A DNA stretch of 64,000 nt from an uncultured Draconibacterium sp. (GCF_963677155.1 NZ_OY781884.1:2248134-2312133); one strand, 5' to 3'. Numbered from the stretch's first letter, positions 53,190 through 62,153 are shown. Notes: generated by a model from the sequence alone, not told the origin. A program made the numbers and translations.

Positions 53190-55649
53190 ATGTCTTTTGC
53201 AGATGAACCAACCATAAAGACACCCGAGCGTCCGGCAGGCGCTGAAGGTAATTTTTATACGCCGCACCCTGATGCTATTGGTCCCGGCATGAACGAACGC
53301 ATTCAGCGTTTGCGTAAACTGAGTGTTGAAACGCAGGAGTCGCTGTCGATTGAACGTGCCCTGATCACCACAAAGTTTTATAAGGAAAACTATGGCAAGT
53401 ACTCGGAGCCGATGATGCGTGCCCTTAATTTTCTTGAAATTTGCAAACAAAAAACCATATACATTGGCAACGATGAGTTGATTGTTGCCGAACGTGGTCC
53501 GGTGCCAAAGTCGGTTCCTACCTTTCCCGAACTCACCTGCCACAGCGTTGAGGATTTTCATGTGCTGAACACACGCGATCAGCAACAATACACGATTTCG
53601 CAGGAAGATATTGACACTTACGAACGCGAAGTAATTCCATACTGGGAAGGTCGAACTATGCGCGAGCGTATTTTTAGTCATGTTCCGAATGAGTGGAAAC
53701 GTGCCTACGAAGCCGGTGTATTTACCGAGTTTATGGAGCAACGCGCTCCCGGCCATACCGCGCTCGATGGGACGATCTACAAAAAGGGAATGCTCGATTA
53801 TAAAAAGGAAATCAACGATCATATTAGTCGTTTAGATTTTATGAACGCCCCTGAAGCCACCGAAAAGCTGGAGGAACTAAAAGCGATGGATGTGTCGTGC
53901 GATGCAGCTATTGTTTTTGCTGAGCGCCATGCCGATCTGGCCGAGGAAATGGCAAAAACCGAAAGCGATCCGAAACGTGTTGCCGAGTTGAAGCGAATTG
54001 CCGAAGTGTGTCGTTGGGTGCCGGCAAATGCGCCACGAAATGTGTGGGAAGCCATTCAGATGTATTGGTTTGTACACCTTGGTACGGTTACCGAATTAAA
54101 CGGTTGGGATGCCATGAACCCGGGGCATTTCGATCAGCACCTTACCCCGTTCTACGAAAAAGAACTGGCCGAAGGAACCTTGACCCGCGATGAGGCCAAG
54201 GAATTAATCAGCTGTTTCTGGATAAAAGTAAATAACCACCCCGCGCCACCAAAGGTGGGAATTACGGCGCGCGAAAGTGGAACGTTTAACGATTTCACCA
54301 ATATTAACATTGGTGGTGTAAAACCCGACGGAACCGATGGCGTAAGCGAAGTGTCGTATATGATGCTGGAAGTTATTGAAGAGTTGCATATTCTGCAACC
54401 GGGTAACTCGGTGCATATTGCAAAAGTTACTCCCGACGAGTTTTTACAGGCCGCCGGAAAACTGATTCGTCAGGGACACGGGTATCCGTCGGTGTTTAAT
54501 CCCGATATGTACATTCAGGAAATGGTGAACCAGGGAAAGACCCTGCAAGATGCCCGCGAAGGTGGTTGCAGTGGTTGTATCGAGGTGGGCGCTTTTGGTA
54601 AAGAAGCTTATTTGCTTACCGGTTATCTGAATGTTCCGAAAGTTCTGGAGATTACGCTTAATAATGGTATCGATCCGGTTACAGGAAAAGTGGCCGGTAT
54701 TGAAACAGGTGATCCGCTCAACTTTAAAAGCTTCGATGAGTTGTACGAAGCGTTCCTGAAGCAACTGAATTTTGTGGTCGACCAGAAAATACGCGTAAGC
54801 AACTACATCGACCAGATGTTTGCCAAATATGCACCGGCGCCATTCCTTTCTGTGGTTATTGAAGATTGTATCTCAAAAGGAAAAGACTACTACAATGGTG
54901 GCCCGCGCTACAATACCAACTATATTCAGTGTACCGGTCTGGCAACGGTAACCGACAGTCTTTCGGTGTTGAAAAAGCATGTTTTCGAAGACAAGACCTT
55001 CCCGATGGAAACTATTCTTAGCGCTGTGTCCAAAAATTTCGAAGGCGAAGAAGTGTTACGTCAGCGTATTCTGAACCGTACTCCGTTCTTTGGTAACGAC
55101 GATGAATATGCCGATAGCATTGCTGTACAGGTATACAACGACTTGCTTGCTGCCATAGAAGGGAAACCAAATACCAAAGGCGAAGTATTTCATTTAAATA
55201 TGCTTTCAACCACTTGCCATGTGTATTTTGGCTTGGTGCTGGGAGCCATGCCAAACGGGCGCTTTGCCGGAAAATCGATTTCCGACGGTACCTCGCCGTC
55301 GCACGGTTGCGATACGCACGGACCAACAAATGTGATTCGCACGCTGGGTAAACTCGACCAGTCGAAATCGGGAGGTACTTTGCTGAACCTACGTTTTGTG
55401 CCAAGTTTACTGAAACGTAATAAGGATGTGGAGAAACTGGGGCACCTTATCCGCAGTTATTTCTCGCTGGGAGGTCACCACATTCAGTTTAACATTGTTG
55501 ATACGGCAACACTTTTGGCAGCGCAGGCTTGTCCTGAAGATTACAAAGATCTGCTGGTGCGTATGGCCGGATACAGCGATTATTTTAACGATATGAATGC
55601 TGACTTGCAACAGGAAGTAATTGACCGTACACAGAATGAAGTATTATAA
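53190..55649 (+). CDS. Glycyl-radical enzyme, trans-4-hydroxy-L-proline dehydratase-like
   Basis: 819 aa from ATG at 53190 (a TTG 24 bp upstream is weak). PFL-like barrel. The catalytic Cys is about residue 463 in GGCSGCIEVGAFGKEAYLLT, with Glu two residues later, and the glycyl radical is about Gly794 in VRMAGYSDYFND. Segments FTEFMEQRAPGHT, TELNGWDAMNPG, NHPAPPKVGITARESGTFND and GYLNVPKVLEITLNNG closely follow the HypD family as I remember it, including the S...DF pocket and the Tyr after FGKEA. It would dehydrate 4-hydroxyproline to pyrroline-5-carboxylate. Alternatives are other unassigned PFL2-type enzymes. The extra Cys in GGCSGC is notable. No proC is adjacent. Confidence 0.85.
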   Translation: MSFADEPTIKTPERPAGAEGNFYTPHPDAIGPGMNERIQRLRKLSVETQESLSIERALITTKFYKENYGKYSEPMMRALNFLEICKQKTIYIGNDELIVAERGPVPKSVPTFPELTCHSVEDFHVLNTRDQQQYTISQEDIDTYEREVIPYWEGRTMRERIFSHVPNEWKRAYEAGVFTEFMEQRAPGHTALDGTIYKKGMLDYKKEINDHISRLDFMNAPEATEKLEELKAMDVSCDAAIVFAERHADLAEEMAKTESDPKRVAELKRIAEVCRWVPANAPRNVWEAIQMYWFVHLGTVTELNGWDAMNPGHFDQHLTPFYEKELAEGTLTRDEAKELISCFWIKVNNHPAPPKVGITARESGTFNDFTNINIGGVKPDGTDGVSEVSYMMLEVIEELHILQPGNSVHIAKVTPDEFLQAAGKLIRQGHGYPSVFNPDMYIQEMVNQGKTLQDAREGGCSGCIEVGAFGKEAYLLTGYLNVPKVLEITLNNGIDPVTGKVAGIETGDPLNFKSFDELYEAFLKQLNFVVDQKIRVSNYIDQMFAKYAPAPFLSVVIEDCISKGKDYYNGGPRYNTNYIQCTGLATVTDSLSVLKKHVFEDKTFPMETILSAVSKNFEGEEVLRQRILNRTPFFGNDDEYADSIAVQVYNDLLAAIEGKPNTKGEVFHLNMLSTTCHVYFGLVLGAMPNGRFAGKSISDGTSPSHGCDTHGPTNVIRTLGKLDQSKSGGTLLNLRFVPSLLKRNKDVEKLGHLIRSYFSLGGHHIQFNIVDTATLLAAQACPEDYKDLLVRMAGYSDYFNDMNADLQQEVIDRTQNEVL

Positions 55650-55651
55650 AA

Positions 55652-55686
55652 TGTCATTTCGAAGGAGGCACGACTGAGAAATCTGT
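55652..55686. repeat. TCATTTCGA-type repeat left of the GIY-YIG gene
   Basis: TGTCATTTCGAAGGAGGCAC then GACTGAGAAATCTGT, 26 bp before the GIY-YIG start. Direct orientation. Confidence 0.75.
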
Positions 55687-55712
55687 CCCCGGAAATTGAA
55701 AGTTTTTATCAA

Positions 55713-56015
55713 ATGAGAGACCATAATTATTTCGTTTACATTGTTACAAACAAAAACAAGACTGTTCTCTATATTGGAGTTACAAACGATTTACAAAGAA
55801 GAGTTTATGAACATGAAAACGGATTAATACCAGGATTTACTAAAAAATACAATTGCCATTTTCTCATTTATTACGAACATTTTCAAAATATTGATGATGC
55901 TATTGTCAGGGAAAAGGAAATAAAGAAATGGAGAAGAGAGAAAAAAGAAAACCTGATAAGTGAAACTAATCCTAATTGGAATTTTTTGAATACTCAAATC
56001 TATGATGCGTTGTAG
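55713..56015 (+). CDS. GIY-YIG nuclease-domain protein
   Basis: 100 aa. GIY-YIG core at the start: FVYIVTNKNKTVLYIGVTND (the GIY equivalent is VYI, the YIG is YIG), catalytic Arg in DLQRRVYEHENG, then VREKEIKKWRREKKENLI and a C-terminal NPNWNFLN typical of the UPF0213/YhbQ-like bacterial family. ATG at 55713. It sits between the glycyl-radical enzyme and its activase and is bracketed by inverted copies of a dispersed repeat, which suggests it arrived as a unit. Small single-domain nuclease; role unknown. Confidence 0.9.
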   Translation: MRDHNYFVYIVTNKNKTVLYIGVTNDLQRRVYEHENGLIPGFTKKYNCHFLIYYEHFQNIDDAIVREKEIKKWRREKKENLISETNPNWNFLNTQIYDAL

Positions 56016-56019
56016 AAAG

Positions 56020-56046
56020 CAGATTTCTCCTATCGTCGAAATGACA
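56020..56046. repeat. TCATTTCGA-type repeat right of the GIY-YIG gene (inverted)
   Basis: CAGATTTCTCCTATCGTC then GAAATGACA, inverse of the left flank, 4 bp after the nuclease stop. Confidence 0.75.
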
Positions 56047-56059
56047 ATAAACTTTGTAT

Positions 56060-56137
56060 TGTCATTTCGAAGGAGGAACGACTGAGAAATCTTTTACACT
56101 GAAAGAGATTTCTCCTCGCATACTCGTCGAAATGACA
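56060..56137. repeat. Pair of TCATTTCGA-type repeats in head-to-head orientation
   Basis: Direct copy TGTCATTTCGAAGGAGGAAC ... GAGAAATC (56060-56093) and inverted copy AGAGATTTCTCCTCGCATAC ... CGAAATGACA (56104-56137) can form a long hairpin before the activase gene. With the copies at 55652 and 56020 they make four copies in under 500 bp. Confidence 0.75.
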
Positions 56138-56170
56138 GAAATTGGCTTAGTACGAAATGCTAACAAAAAG

Positions 56171-57079
56171 ATGAATCAACCACTAATATTCGATATAAAA
56201 CGATACGCCATTAACGACGGCCCAGGGATTCGCATCACCCTGTTTATGAAAGGATGCCCGTTGAACTGCAAATGGTGCCACAACCCCGAGAGCCAGTCGC
56301 CGGGAGTGCAAAAGCTGTATACCGAATCGAAATGTATCGGGGCACAGGAATGCGTGAAGATGTGCCCGGAAGATGCGCTTACTCTTACGCCAAAAGGAAT
56401 TATTACCGATTACCAGGCGTGTACCCTTTGTGGTATTTGTGCCGATGTATGCCCCACGAAAGCTATCGAAATGTCGGGGCGGCCCTACGAGGTGGAGGAG
56501 TTGATGAAGATCATAGAACGCGAGCGTGTACACATTGAGCAATCAAATGGTGGCGTTACCTTTTCGGGAGGCGAGCCACTGATGCACCCTGAGTTTCTGA
56601 TCCAGATGCTGGATGCCTGTGGAGAAAATAAACTGCACCGCACTGTTGATACCTGTGGATTTGCCGACACCGAAACTTTGCTGGAAGTGGCTAAACGAAC
56701 CGAACTTTTCCTGTTTGACCTGAAGCTTATGGATGAGGACAAACATAAGAAATGGACTGGCGTAAGTAATAAGCTTATCCTGAAAAATCTTCGGGTGCTG
56801 GCCGAAAGCGGTGCGAACATCAATATACGTGTGCCGTTTATCCGTAATGTAAATGCCGATCACAATACCGTTACCGAAATGGCAGAGTTTATTGCTGCTC
56901 TACCGGGCAAGAAGCCAGTGGTAAACTTATTGCCTTACCATAATATTGCGGCTAACAAGTACAACAAGCTCGGATCGGAATACAACGCGTTTAATATGGA
57001 AGAGCCCACCGAAGAGGAACAAAACCGGGCATTGACGATATTTCAAGAATTTGGTATTGAGGCTGAAATTGGGGGATAG
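56171..57079 (+). CDS. Glycyl-radical enzyme activase (radical SAM)
   Basis: 302 aa from ATG at 56171; the open frame extends to 56054 but that part translates repeat DNA. Radical SAM cluster CPLNCKWC near residue 30, then two ferredoxin-type [4Fe-4S] motifs (CIGAQECVKMCPEDAL and CTLCGICADVCPTKAIEM), VTFSGGEPLMHPEF and NLLPYHNIAANKY. It installs the glycyl radical on the enzyme at 53190-55649 using SAM. The two genes probably formed an operon before the GIY-YIG unit was placed between them. Confidence 0.94.
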   Translation: MNQPLIFDIKRYAINDGPGIRITLFMKGCPLNCKWCHNPESQSPGVQKLYTESKCIGAQECVKMCPEDALTLTPKGIITDYQACTLCGICADVCPTKAIEMSGRPYEVEELMKIIERERVHIEQSNGGVTFSGGEPLMHPEFLIQMLDACGENKLHRTVDTCGFADTETLLEVAKRTELFLFDLKLMDEDKHKKWTGVSNKLILKNLRVLAESGANINIRVPFIRNVNADHNTVTEMAEFIAALPGKKPVVNLLPYHNIAANKYNKLGSEYNAFNMEEPTEEEQNRALTIFQEFGIEAEIGG

Positions 57080-57298
57080 GAAAAGTTTTTCCGACAAGGG
57101 CTCCGATCCGTATAAGTTGGATCACTCGTAACAGTCGGTGGAGAAGTTGAAAATATCCACCTACAAGTTTCAATATTGAATAGAAGCAGCCTTGAATTTT
57201 CTGCTTCGTCTTTGCTTTAAGGCAAAGATGAAGGCCTCCGGCAGGAAAATAATTAAAGCAAAACGCGATTGGGTTTTGAGCCGTTTAACCCATAGCAT

Positions 57299-57334
57299 AA
57301 AAAAGCATCCAACCCAACTGGAAGGATGCTTTTT
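57299..57334. terminator. Bidirectional terminator
   Basis: AAAAAGCATCC pairs with GGATGCTTTTT. It lies between the activase and the convergent DUF6261 gene. The rest of 57080-57298 has no gene. Confidence 0.8.
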
Positions 57335-57358
57335 AACCGACATACACCACTTTTGTTT

Positions 57359-58110
57359 TTATTCCTCTGCCGCAGTGTCAGCAGGTTCTTCGTCTTCGCT
57401 GTCACTGTGCCCCTGGCGGGCGGCGAGTTGATTTTCAAGGTTTTTAATTTTCTGGTTTACCTCGATAATAAAGTTCTCGATTACGGGAGTTGCCATACGC
57501 AAAGTTACCATGGCATTCACCCGGTTTACCAGTGTTTCGTATACCTTATCAAAAGCCAAACGAACTTCTTTTGCCTTTGCGAAATTGCGGTTTGCCTTTT
57601 CGCTGTCGCGTTGGTTTTGAAGGTCGTTTACGGCTGTGTTTTCCGCTTCGTGTGCCAAAACCCAGGGGGTAATGCCAATGGTTTCGCAATGCACAGCCAT
57701 TTTCGGTTGTTTCAGGTCGTTATTCAGATTGGTTGCAGCTGCTGTTTGTTCTTTTAGCGATAGGTATCTGATGCCTCCGTACAAATTAAAAACCCGTTCA
57801 AGGTGTTTTGCAGCTTCAACTTCTTCAGGTATCGGGCTGTAAAGCGTTGCTTTTACCCGTGCGTTTAGTGCAGTCCAGGTATAGTCCGCCTAAGGTCGGC
57901 ACTCTGGATCTTTTCGGTGAATACACTTCCCTGGTCAACATTAATTGCTTCGTCCAGGGCGGTAAAACTGTTGTCGAATTCTACCGCCTCTTCCTCCACA
58001 TTAAGTGCTGCAGGGGTGGCTTGCCTTACCAGACCTTTTACATCAGTCATATACTGAAAATAGTCGTTGTTGCGCAAGCGCGTTAAAGGGAAATTTACTA
58101 TAAAATTCAT
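57359..58110 (-). pseudogene. DUF6261-family protein, frameshifted
   Basis: Two open frames, 58110-57865 (MNFIVNFPLTRLRNNDYFQY...) and the frame covering 57784-57359, become one 250-aa protein if a single base is restored near 57886 on the minus strand (AGGCGGACTAT read as AGG CGG GAC TAT). The joining stretch reads RDYTWTALNARVKATLYSPI and continues HLERVFNLYGGIRYLSLKEQ, as expected for one helical protein. The C-terminus is acidic (SDSEDEEPADTAAEE). One lost G in a short G run may be a true mutation, a phase-variation event or a sequencing error. DUF6261 function is unknown. Confidence 0.8.
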
Positions 58111-58319
58111 AAATATTAAATGTAATTATTTGTGGGTGTATGTGTATTGTGTTGATTATTTGCAGTGTGCATGGTTTTTATTATTTGGTGTGTTGATGCA
58201 ATTTAGAACATACGCTTGTAAAAGGCAATAGGTGGGTTTGTGTTATTTAGCATAAAAAGCAGATAAGTAAATAATCGCTTGGTGATGTTTATCGATGGCT
58301 GTGTAGTAGAGAATTTGCC
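58111..58319. other. Region between hairpin array and DUF6261 gene
   Basis: About 210 bp of AT-rich DNA upstream of DUF6261; no gene seen. It may hold the DUF6261 promoter. Confidence 0.35.
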
Positions 58320-58697
58320 CTTGTTGTACACCTGCGAAATGCCCGGGGAGATGATTAAAGTTGTTTTACAGCGCGGCGAAAACACCAAATTGCCGACAAA
58401 AGTACCGTTGTTGCACTACGAAGGGATTTTTGAGAACACGGTGAAGCTTTCGTAGTAGTACGAAAGCAGTAAATAGGAGTCGGGGAAGCTTTCGCAGCAC
58501 TACGAAAGCACCAAATAACCTTCAAAAGTAGCGTCGTAGCCCTACGAAAGTAGTTTTGAGAACTCGGAGAAGCTTTCGTAGTAGTACGAAAGCAGTACAT
58601 AGCACTCTGGGAAGCATTCGTACGCCTGCGAAAGCAGTAATTAGCACTCCGTGAAGCTTTCGTAGCCCTGCGAAAGTTACAAATAGCGCTCCGGGGA
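58320..58697. repeat. 9 x 42-bp hairpin array with 126-bp higher-order period
   Basis: Unit starts fall exactly at 58320, 58362, 58404, 58446, 58488, 58530, 58572, 58614 and 58656. The best units begin with a palindrome GCTTTCGTA-GTAG-TACGAAAGC followed by about 20 bp of spacer (CAGTAAATAG ... GGGAA). Every third unit is most alike (58446 with 58572; 58362 with 58488 and 58614; 58404 with 58530), giving three 126-bp superunits; the left one is the most worn. On the minus strand the array keeps an open frame of 14-residue repeats (CFRTTTKASPSSQN), because 42 is a multiple of 3. Direction and function unknown. Confidence 0.85.
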
Positions 58698-58761
58698 GCT
58701 CTTGGAATCAGATAGTTAGCTGTTTTTTGCAACATTAGGTTTTCGGAAACCCGCCAGCAAT

Positions 58762-58862
58762 AAGCCTTACGGGCTAAAGCCCTGTTCTGCCGGGCTATGT
58801 TTAATCCCGGCATTAATGCCGGGGTTAGTAAGCGTCCTTACAACGCCGGGCTTTAACCCCCG
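58762..58862. repeat. REP-like element upstream of the restriction gene
   Basis: Several palindromes in sequence: AGCCTTACGGGCTAAAGCCC, CCCGGCATTAATGCCGGGG (58806-58824) and GCCGGGCTTTAACCCCC. A dispersed non-coding repeat type in Bacteroidota. Confidence 0.6.
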
Positions 58863-58940
58863 CACATTTTATTAACAATAAAAAAAGATTACCTATTTTT
58901 CGCTAAATTGGGGCTTCGTAAAAAAAAAGAACCTATTACT

Positions 58941-61900
58941 ATGAATGTCTCCGAATATTTAGCCGTACTTAACAATCGTTTTCAATCGGGCATATCAAGC
59001 GAACATACCTATCGTGGCGATTTGGAAAGCCTTATCCGCAGCTTGGTTACCGAAGTGGAAATTACCAACGAACCATCGAAAGTTACCGATTGCGGAAACC
59101 CCGACTATGTAATTACAAAAGGCAAAATACCCGTAGGTTATATCGAAGCCAAAGACATTGGCAAAGACCTGAACCACAAACAATACAAAGAACAGTTTAC
59201 CCGCTATAAAAATGCGCTCGATAACCTGATAATTACCGATTACCTCTGGTTTCAGTTTTTTAAAGAGGGCGAACTGGTACACGAAATACGTATTGGCGAA
59301 ATTGACGGGAACAGCATTAAACCACTGCCCGAGAACTTTACCAATTTCGAAAACCTTGTACGCGATTTTTGTACCTATGTGGGGCAAACCATTCGCTCGG
59401 GTAAAAAGCTGGCCGGTATGATGGCGGCCAAAGCACGCCTGTTGCAAAATATTGTTGAACGGGCACTTACTGCCGACAACGAAAACGACGAAAACTCAAC
59501 GCTTAACGATCAGTACGAATCGTTTAAAAACATACTGATACACGACCTCACGCCAAAAGGTTTTGCCGATATTTATGCGCAAACGCTGGCTTACGGAATG
59601 TTTGCTGCGCGTTACCACGACCAAACGCCCGAAGACTTTAGCCGTTACGAGGCTGCCGAGTTAATACCCAAAACCAATCCTTTTCTGAAAAAGCTGTTTA
59701 CCTACATTGCCGGACCCGATATCGACGAACGGATAAAACGCACGGTTGATAACCTCGCGCTGGTTTTTAGGGCGGTAAACCTCGACGCGCTGCTGCATAA
59801 CTTTGGCCGAAGCACACAAACCCACGACCCCATTATTCATTTTTACGAAACCTTTTTGGCCGAATACGATGCCAAACTACGCAAAGCGCGTGGCGTTTGG
59901 TACACGCCCGAGCCGGTGGTGAATTTTATTGTGCGTGCCGTTGACGATATCCTGAAAACCGAGTTCGATTTGCCACAAGGATTGGCCGATACCGCAAAAA
60001 CAAAAATAAAAGTGCCCGTGCAGGGAAGTAAAAAAATGCAGGAGCTTGAGGTGCACAAAGTACAGGTACTCGACCCCGCTACCGGAACAGGTACTTTTTT
60101 GGCCGAAGTGGTAAAGCACATTTATCACAGCAAATTTAAAAGTATGCAGGGTGCCTGGAGCGCTTATGTCGATGAGCACCTTATTCCGCGCCTCAACGGT
60201 TTCGAGCTGCTAATGGCCTCCTACGCCATGGCACACCTAAAACTCGATATGCTGTTGCACGACACCGGCTACAAATATTCTCCTGCCTCAGCTAAGGGGC
60301 TTGCAGCACGCAGTGGTCAACAGCGTTTTAACATTTACCTTACCAACAGCCTCGAAGAACACCACCCCGACACCGGCACCCTTTGGGCCAACTGGCTAAG
60401 CACCGAGGCCAACGAAGCCAACCACATAAAACGCGATACACCCGTTATGTGTGTTATTGGTAACCCGCCGTATTCGGTTAGCAGCACCAATAAATCAGAA
60501 TGGATACAAGGCCTGTTGAAAGATTATAAGAAAGACTTGAATGAAAGGAAAATAAACCTGGACGATGATTACATAAAGTTTATACGGTTCGGGCAGCATT
60601 ATATTGAGAAAAATGGCGAAGGCATATTAGTATATATATCTAATAATAGTTTTATTGATGGAATTACGCATCGACAAATGCGAAAAAGTTTATTAGAGAA
60701 TTTTGACAAGATTTATATCTTGGATTTGCACGGTTTTGCCAAACTGAAGGAAATTTCTCTTGTGGCGGACAAAGATGAAAATGTATTTGATATCCAACAA
60801 GGTGTAAGTATAAATATCTTTGTTAAAACGAGTAAGAATAAGAAGCAGAATGCTTGTTCGTTACATTATTTTGAGAAATATGGAAGTCGTCAAGAAAAAT
60901 ATGACTTCCTCAATAGCAATTATTTAAAAAATATTAATTGGAAAAGTCTGCATCCGATTGAGCCATATTTCTTTTTTGTTGAAAAGGATTTTTCCGAACA
61001 GTCTAGTCATAATGAAGGATTTAAAATTACCGATTTATTCACAGCTTCAAACTCTGGCATAAAAACAGACCGAGATAAATTATTCTATGATTTAAATAAA
61101 GAAGAGTTAGACCGTAGGTTTAGAACACTTCTTTCAGAGGAATTAACTCCTTCATTTGTTGAAGAATATTCAGTTAAAGATTCTGGTAGTTACAAAATTA
61201 CTTCTGCAATCAAAAAAGTAAAATTCGAAGAAAAGAACATTCAAAGCAGCTGTTACAGACCATTCGATAAATATTATACTTATTACGACCCGCAATTAAT
61301 TAGCAGACCGGCACAAAAAGCAATGGTTCATTTTAATGGTCACAGAAATATTGGTCTTGTACTGGGAAGGCAAGGGCAAGTTATCGGTCATATGCAATGG
61401 AATTTAGTTTATTGTATTAACTCTTTAGCTGACTATAATATATTTTATCGTGGTGGTGGATATGTTTTCCCTTTGTATTTATATCCAGACAATAAAGGTC
61501 AACAAACCATAGACCAGCAACAAGAGCGTAAACCCAACTTAAACCCCAAAATAGTACAGCAAATAGCCAAAGCCACCGGCCTAACGTTTACGCCCGAGGT
61601 AGACACTTCGACTTCGCTCAGTGTGACAGACACCTTTGCGCCCATCGATATTCTCGACTACATTTATGCGGTGTTACATTCGCCCACCTACCGCACCAAA
61701 TACAAGGAGTTTCTGAAAATTGATTTTCCGCGTGTACCATACCCTAAAAACACCGAAACCTTTTGGAAGTTGGTTAAACTGGGTGGAGAATTGAGGCAAA
61801 TCCATTTGCTCGAAAGCCCAAAGATAGAGCAGCCCATTACCACTTACCCCGAGGCCGGAACTAACGAGGTAGAAAAACCACAGTTCAAAATTTCCCCTCC

Positions 61901-62153
61901 TGGTCAGGAGGGGTGTCCGCAGGACGGGGTGGTTGGCCAAGTATACATTAACAGCACCCAGTATTTTGCCAACGTGCCGCAAAGTGCCTGGGAATTTTAC
62001 ATTGGCGGCTACCAGCCCGCCCAAAAATGGCTAAAAGACCGTAAAGGTCGCACACTAACATTCGAAGACATTATGCACTACAAAAAAATAATTGTCGCCA
62101 TCACCGAAACCGGCCGGTTAATGAAAGACGTTGATAATTTAGAGCTAGAATGA
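58941..62153 (+). CDS. Type IIG/ISP-like restriction-modification enzyme (N6-adenine methylase plus nuclease)
   Basis: 1070 aa from ATG at 58941; an upstream TTG frame is discounted. N-terminal PD-(D/E)XK-type nuclease region about 54-72 (GNPDYVITKGKIPVGYIEAK). A helical linker leads to a methyltransferase with motif I LDPATGTGTFL at about 377 and motif IV GNPPYS at about 507, as in N6-adenine enzymes. The C-terminal half would be target recognition. No helicase domain is seen, so it is closer to type IIG than to true type ISP. Two dispersed repeats lie in frame at about residues 888-896 and 983-998. No separate specificity subunit is nearby. Confidence 0.9.
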   Translation: MNVSEYLAVLNNRFQSGISSEHTYRGDLESLIRSLVTEVEITNEPSKVTDCGNPDYVITKGKIPVGYIEAKDIGKDLNHKQYKEQFTRYKNALDNLIITDYLWFQFFKEGELVHEIRIGEIDGNSIKPLPENFTNFENLVRDFCTYVGQTIRSGKKLAGMMAAKARLLQNIVERALTADNENDENSTLNDQYESFKNILIHDLTPKGFADIYAQTLAYGMFAARYHDQTPEDFSRYEAAELIPKTNPFLKKLFTYIAGPDIDERIKRTVDNLALVFRAVNLDALLHNFGRSTQTHDPIIHFYETFLAEYDAKLRKARGVWYTPEPVVNFIVRAVDDILKTEFDLPQGLADTAKTKIKVPVQGSKKMQELEVHKVQVLDPATGTGTFLAEVVKHIYHSKFKSMQGAWSAYVDEHLIPRLNGFELLMASYAMAHLKLDMLLHDTGYKYSPASAKGLAARSGQQRFNIYLTNSLEEHHPDTGTLWANWLSTEANEANHIKRDTPVMCVIGNPPYSVSSTNKSEWIQGLLKDYKKDLNERKINLDDDYIKFIRFGQHYIEKNGEGILVYISNNSFIDGITHRQMRKSLLENFDKIYILDLHGFAKLKEISLVADKDENVFDIQQGVSINIFVKTSKNKKQNACSLHYFEKYGSRQEKYDFLNSNYLKNINWKSLHPIEPYFFFVEKDFSEQSSHNEGFKITDLFTASNSGIKTDRDKLFYDLNKEELDRRFRTLLSEELTPSFVEEYSVKDSGSYKITSAIKKVKFEEKNIQSSCYRPFDKYYTYYDPQLISRPAQKAMVHFNGHRNIGLVLGRQGQVIGHMQWNLVYCINSLADYNIFYRGGGYVFPLYLYPDNKGQQTIDQQQERKPNLNPKIVQQIAKATGLTFTPEVDTSTSLSVTDTFAPIDILDYIYAVLHSPTYRTKYKEFLKIDFPRVPYPKNTETFWKLVKLGGELRQIHLLESPKIEQPITTYPEAGTNEVEKPQFKISPPGQEGCPQDGVVGQVYINSTQYFANVPQSAWEFYIGGYQPAQKWLKDRKGRTLTFEDIMHYKKIIVAITETGRLMKDVDNLELE
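61604..61628. repeat. Short palindromic repeat inside the restriction gene
   Basis: ACACTTCGACTTCGCTCAGT then GTGACA: arms ACACT/AGTGT with a purine-pyrimidine loop. This kind of element is normally intergenic; here it is translated as about EVDTSTSLSVTDT. Confidence 0.55.
61887..61934. repeat. CCTCC-type palindromic repeat inside the restriction gene
   Basis: AAAATTTCCCCTCCTGGTCA then GGAGGGGTGTCCGCAGGACG and GGGTGGTT, the same family as 34671, 38721 and the flanks of DUF559. It is in frame, translated as KISPPGQEGCPQDGVVG. Confidence 0.8.

Noticed and set aside
53181-53822. 213-codon minus-strand frame opposite the glycyl-radical gene
   Set aside because: Antisense shadow of a strongly conserved coding region.
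56054-56170. Upstream extension of the activase gene
   Set aside because: The extension translates the TCATTTCGA repeats; the family start is at 56171.
58320-58697. CRISPR array
   Set aside because: Units are degenerate 42-bp tandem repeats with no constant-repeat/unique-spacer pattern, and no cas genes are present.
58355-58813. Minus-strand 152-codon frame with CFRTTTKAS repeats
   Set aside because: It is a direct result of the 42-bp palindromic array (42 is a multiple of 3), lacks a good start, and does not cover the whole array. Treated as repeat DNA, not a gene.
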